Below are positions 60,538 to 64,000 of a DNA stretch of 64,000 nucleotides, in pieces (within the stretch, counting starts at the first letter, position 1; each line of letters starts with the position of its first letter). The DNA is taken from NCBI RefSeq assembly GCF_024609215.1, contig NZ_JANIPD030000001.1:124001-188000 (forward strand), given 5' to 3'. The translations under genes and the position numbers were made by a program. The DNA is from Curtanaerobium respiraculi (GTDB taxonomy: Bacteria; Actinomycetota; Coriobacteriia; Coriobacteriales; Eggerthellaceae). Below the pieces are notes generated by a model. That model did no database searches, was not told the origin of the DNA, and worked only from the letters and a program-made list of their open reading frames with translations.

Positions 60538-61832
60538 GATGCCACCTCCTCGGGTCGTGCCCATCCCCGGCACGTATCAAAGGACAGCCACGAGGGGGCT
60601 TTCGCCCACGCCCCCCGGTCCTCGAAATCGTCGCGGGCATACAGCGGGATGACCGCGCAGGCGTTCCGGCCGCGGTCGTATTCGACCTCATCGATATGGC
60701 TGACGAAACGCCGGCCGTCCGATGACCGGGCGGTCTGCACGATCATGTCGAACGCGGTGCCGATTTGCGCCTCGATCACATCGACGGGCAAATCGGCGGC
60801 GTAGCGCGCCATCGTCGTGAGGCGGAGCGCGCAATCCGCCGGGGAATTCGCATGCAGCGTGGTCAGGCTCCCCGCATGCCCGGTGTTCATGGCCGTGAGC
60901 ATCTCGAGCGCCTCCCCTCCGCGCACCTCCCCTACGATGATGCGATCGGGACGCATGCGCAGAGCATTGATCACCAGATCGCGTATCCCGACTTTCCCCG
61001 TCCCCTCGATGCTCGCAGGACGCGCCTCGAGACGGATGACATGGGGATGGTCCAAGAACCGCAATTCCGCCGAATCCTCGATGGTGAGAACCCGCTCCCC
61101 GAAATCGATCTCGCACGACAGGGCGTTGAGCAGCGTTGTTTTCCCGCTGCTCGTTCCCCCGGAAACCGCGATGTTCTTCCGCGCGCGAACGCTCCAGACG
61201 AGCACATGGCGCACGCCTTCGTCGATCGAACCGCTTCGGCTCATCTCGTCAAGCGTGATAACCCGTTGGGTGAATTTGCGAATCGTGAGCATGGGGCCGT
61301 CGAGCGCGATGGGAGGGATGACGGCGTTCACGCGGTGTCCCTCCGGCAAGCGGGCATCCACCATCGGAGAGGCCTCGTCGATGCGCCGCCCCAGGGGTCC
61401 GATGATGCGGTCTATCACGCTTCTGACTTCTTCGTCCTCGGCAAAGGGGGTCGGCAGCAGCTCCAATACGCCGTCGCGCTCCACATACAGCGAGCGCGAA
61501 CCGTTGACCATGATCTCCGTGACGGACTCGTCTGCGACCATCCCTTCGAGCGGTCCCAGGCCGAAGAGGACGTCGATCAGCGCATCGGCCGCGTTCCGGC
61601 GCATATCCTCGCCCTCGATGAACCAGGGGTCGTCGGCGAAAACCTGAGCGCAGGCCGCTCGGACCTCGTTCTCGGCACGGGAGGGGTTCTCCGCTTTCAT
61701 GCGGACGATTTCATGGGCGGGCAGAATCGACTCCACCCGCGTTTTCAACTCGTGCGCCCTCTGCGATGCCGCAGGCACCGCGATGCCCGGGGATCCGCTG
61801 CTCGCGATCCTCACGCGTTCCGTCAGAGACAT
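60510..61832 (-). CDS. tadA: Tad pilus ATPase TadA (CpaF)
   Basis: This 440-aa type II/IV secretion ATPase has Walker A SGGTSSGKTT, the Asp box RVLTIEDSAELR, Walker B RPDRIIVGEVRGGEALEML, and the His box LTTLHANSP. It energises pilin polymerisation. The N-terminal domain is complete. It overlaps tadZ by 10 bases at its start. Confidence 0.96.
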   Translation of the reverse strand: MSLTERVRIASSGSPGIAVPAASQRAHELKTRVESILPAHEIVRMKAENPSRAENEVRAACAQVFADDPWFIEGEDMRRNAADALIDVLFGLGPLEGMVADESVTEIMVNGSRSLYVERDGVLELLPTPFAEDEEVRSVIDRIIGPLGRRIDEASPMVDARLPEGHRVNAVIPPIALDGPMLTIRKFTQRVITLDEMSRSGSIDEGVRHVLVWSVRARKNIAVSGGTSSGKTTLLNALSCEIDFGERVLTIEDSAELRFLDHPHVIRLEARPASIEGTGKVGIRDLVINALRMRPDRIIVGEVRGGEALEMLTAMNTGHAGSLTTLHANSPADCALRLTTMARYAADLPVDVIEAQIGTAFDMIVQTARSSDGRRFVSHIDEVEYDRGRNACAVIPLYARDDFEDRGAWAKAPSWLSFDTCRGWARPEEVASWMQLTECC

Positions 61833-63154
61833 GCCGCCTCCCTATTCCGGGGGATGAACGCGCGTAAGCGCTTCTTCGTGCGCGGAACGGGCTTGAATCC
61901 CGATTCCGGACCGCCGATCAGGGGAAGGATGCCCTTCCGCACGCTCATCCACAGGGCATTGCGCGATGAGGCAAGGTCGAGCGGCTGCCCGCACCCCAAG
62001 ATCTCTTCCACCGCTTTCCCGCCATCGAGGACCTCAACCGATTTCGCACCCGAAAGCGCGCATGATACGTCGATGGACGAGAACAGGGCACCGCGTCCGC
62101 AGCGGTTGAGCGCGAACACGAACGACTGCGTCGGGACGCTGCAACGCGCGCACAGGTCGAGGACGTGCCGGCAGAGCCGGATGCCCGTCGGTCGCTGATC
62201 GAGTACGAACAGCACGGAATTCGAGAGGGCGAGCACTTCCATATGAAGATCGTCCCATGCGGGGGCGGTATTCACCACCACGCAATCGAATCGGGCCCTC
62301 AGGGCTTCGATTACGGTGGGGACGGCCGTCGCGGAGGCCTCGCTCCGTTCGAGCGCCTGCGGGGACGCGACGATTGCCGGATGCCCCCCTTCCGCTTCGA
62401 GGGACTCTATGCGATGGGGCGTGGATAGGAGCTCGTCGATGCGCAGCGCCTTGTCGCACCCCATCAGGTAATGGATATCCCCGCACTGCAGGTCCGCATC
62501 GAGGATGACCGTGCGCCTCCCGGATGCGACCGCCGCATAGGCGGTTGCGACGGCGATCGTGCTTTTCCCCACGCCGCCCGCCGCTCCGACGACGCTGAGA
62601 ACGAAGCCTTTGGACGGAGGGCCGCCCGAGCTGGAAACCGCCGGACAAGGAGGGAACAAAATCGCCGGCGCCTCCTCCACCGGCGGATCTTCATGCTGCA
62701 AATGGCTCCAGGCCGCAGGAGCATGCTTCGGCGCGCCTGCGCGAACCGGAGCGAGCACCGCCGTGGCAGGCGAGGCGCTCCCCGCGGGTGTCGCGGCAGC
62801 GGACTGCTTGACGCGGGCGTACTCCTTCGCGAACGCACCCCGGTCGAGCACCCGGGATATGCCGGCGGCCTTCGCCCGGCTGTACAGCGAACCCGAGCCC
62901 TGGGATACCACGAGCGACACGCGGTCGCACCCGTCATGCGCGACCGCCGCCGCCAGGTTGATCGCATCGACCGTGTCGCTGCCCGCAACCCAGAGGTGCG
63001 CGGCTCCTGTCGCGGATGCCGCCGCACGGGCGCGGGCAGCATCGCATATGACGTCCAGCCACGCATGGGCGCCCAGATTCTCTCCATCCAGTCCCAAGAT
63101 TTCCGGATGCTGCGCCGCAACCGAATCGACGCACAAGACCGCTGCCTGTTCCAT
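61823..63154 (-). CDS. tadZ: Tad localisation ATPase TadZ/CpaE
   Basis: This 443-aa protein has an N-terminal receiver-like part, a proline/alanine linker, then a MinD/ParA ATPase with VVGAAGGVGKST and VILDADLQCGDIHYLMG. TadZ positions the pilus machine at the pole. The ATG at 63154 follows AAGGGGG. The ATG at 63172 overlaps the previous stop (ATGA) and is possible. Confidence 0.86.
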   Translation of the reverse strand: MEQAAVLCVDSVAAQHPEILGLDGENLGAHAWLDVICDAARARAAASATGAAHLWVAGSDTVDAINLAAAVAHDGCDRVSLVVSQGSGSLYSRAKAAGISRVLDRGAFAKEYARVKQSAAATPAGSASPATAVLAPVRAGAPKHAPAAWSHLQHEDPPVEEAPAILFPPCPAVSSSGGPPSKGFVLSVVGAAGGVGKSTIAVATAYAAVASGRRTVILDADLQCGDIHYLMGCDKALRIDELLSTPHRIESLEAEGGHPAIVASPQALERSEASATAVPTVIEALRARFDCVVVNTAPAWDDLHMEVLALSNSVLFVLDQRPTGIRLCRHVLDLCARCSVPTQSFVFALNRCGRGALFSSIDVSCALSGAKSVEVLDGGKAVEEILGCGQPLDLASSRNALWMSVRKGILPLIGGPESGFKPVPRTKKRLRAFIPRNREAACL

Positions 63155-63168
63155 AACCGCATCCCCCT

Positions 63169-63789
63169 TCATTCCGTTGCCGGCAAGGCAAGGTACACCT
63201 CGCCCGCCTGGGCGGCCGCTATCAGTTCTTGAACATGGGGAGGTTCGACGGAGAGCGTCACCCACGAGCGAGCTCCGCCGCTCGACCCGCAGGCGAGCAC
63301 CTGGCAGCCGCGGGCCACCTCCGCCACGCCGCTTGCAAGTGCGGAGTACACGTCGACCTTCGATCCGGCGGCAAGCGCCCCGCCGACTGCCTGGGCGCTC
63401 GGCACCTCGATCGTCACCGCCTGCGTCCCCGGGGGCACCGACAAGCCGGCGGCCCGCCCCTCGAACCTCTGCAGCGAGAGGACCTCCCCCTGCACGACCG
63501 ATGAGGTGAGCTCGCGCCCCGCAACCGCATCCGGAGATTCCACGGCGCCCTTGGGCAGCAGGTCGACCAGCCATGGCCGCTGCTCGGTATTCGATGCGTC
63601 AACCGCCTCGCCCGGCGAGAGGTTCCGCCGCGCCACGCACACCTCGACGGTCTCCCCGCCGTAGCGTGCCAGCGCCTCGGTCCGAGCCGTATCGACCTCT
63701 GCTCGAACGGAGCCCGTATATGCGAAGACGGCTAACGCGCACGCCAACCCCGCCAGCACGGCGACCGCTCCGAGGACCCTGCCTTTCAT
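63169..63789 (-). CDS. cpaB: Tad pilus protein CpaB/RcpC
   Basis: This 206-aa protein has one N-terminal helix (GAVAVLAGLACALAVFAYTG) and a SAF-like domain (VEVCVARRNLSPGEAVDASN, GRELTSSVVQGEVLSLQRFEG). It is the first gene of the Tad operon here. GGAAGGAG precedes the ATG. CpaB acts in the cell wall or periplasmic part of the pilus system. Outer-membrane secretin (cpaC) is absent, as expected for a Gram-positive cell. Confidence 0.85.
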   Translation of the reverse strand: MKGRVLGAVAVLAGLACALAVFAYTGSVRAEVDTARTEALARYGGETVEVCVARRNLSPGEAVDASNTEQRPWLVDLLPKGAVESPDAVAGRELTSSVVQGEVLSLQRFEGRAAGLSVPPGTQAVTIEVPSAQAVGGALAAGSKVDVYSALASGVAEVARGCQVLACGSSGGARSWVTLSVEPPHVQELIAAAQAGEVYLALPATE

Positions 63790-64000
63790 GCTTCTCCTTC
63801 CGAATGGGCACGTCCCTATGCTGCCTGCAGGCCATCGCCGAGCTATCCGCGCGCGCATCGGCGACAGCGCCCCCGCCCCGTCACCGGCCCGATATCGCGC
63901 ATCCCCCGCGGACGCAGGCGGGGCATCCTCCCGCGAAGCGAGCGCGGGCGAATCGCGTGCTTCGGCTCCGATTGGATGCATTCCGAAAGCAAAAAATCCC
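63790..64000. other. Intergenic region upstream of the Tad operon
   Basis: The sequence is GC-rich with short direct repeats (GCGAGCGCGGGCGAATCGCG). No gene or clear promoter is seen. The Tad promoter should lie here or beyond the window. Confidence 0.4.

Overview
The window is high-GC (roughly 60%) bacterial chromosomal DNA. Gene content points to an anaerobic gut actinobacterium of the Eggerthellaceae/Coriobacteriia type. The indicators are a SUF operon in the order C-B-D-S-U, paired DtxR-type regulators, a MalT-like LuxR regulator, a Tad/Flp pilus locus, a close homologue of the Cutibacterium polyunsaturated fatty acid isomerase, and a FeoA-FeoA-FeoB operon. The genus is inferred from gene content only.

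Layout. 1-1889: 5' part of a large LuxR/MalT regulator. 2000-5700: queH, a CPBP protease, a TraX-like protein, a small conserved protein and several structured repeats. 5679-7871: ruvCAB. 7984-13661: a decayed hicB and the SUF Fe-S operon. 13969-20855: a DtxR regulator facing a six-gene operon that joins a FecBCD-type importer to a three-subunit nitrogenase-like reductase. 21269-22013: a toxin-antitoxin pair. 22078-25747: repeats, a linoleate-isomerase homologue, its GntR/FadR regulator and a membrane-anchored SRPBCC-like protein. 25824-28197: thioesterase, acyl carrier protein and acyl ligase. 28477-30644: peroxidase-ohrR-cation efflux operon. 30843-31717: a second toxin-antitoxin pair. 32554-35188: a P1B-type ATPase with two small partners. 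35390-47147: FtsX-type ABC system, HMA protein, ferrochelatase, flavodiiron-style rubredoxin flavoprotein, DUF3793, DUF454, a fused CydDC-like exporter and a second DtxR. 47164-51257: feo operon. 51575-51800: a probable iron-regulated small RNA. 52176-54095: thrC and a ModE-like regulator. 54088-63789: Tad pilus operon and satellite genes.

The unifying theme is iron. A 16-bp palindromic operator of the form GTTAGg-N4-cCTAAC recurs ahead of the SUF operon, the nitrogenase-like/importer operon, the FtsX-type ABC operon, the HMA gene, the ferrochelatase region, DUF3793, DUF454, the CydDC-like exporter, the second DtxR gene, the feo operon and the putative small RNA. Two DtxR-family regulators lie in the window. 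Together these form a probable iron regulon for uptake (Feo), use (SUF, HemH), metal-complex import and reduction (the nitrogenase-like operon) and export.

The strongest candidates for undescribed biology are: the iron-regulated nitrogenase-like reductase fused in one operon to its own importer; the DtxR-controlled small transcript upstream of feo; a family of about 162-bp elements bounded by CTAG that supply stop codons to flanking genes; a palindrome-rich insertion carried in frame inside sufD; and a 182-bp element with perfect 30-bp terminal inverted repeats. No rRNA, tRNA or CRISPR array was recognised.
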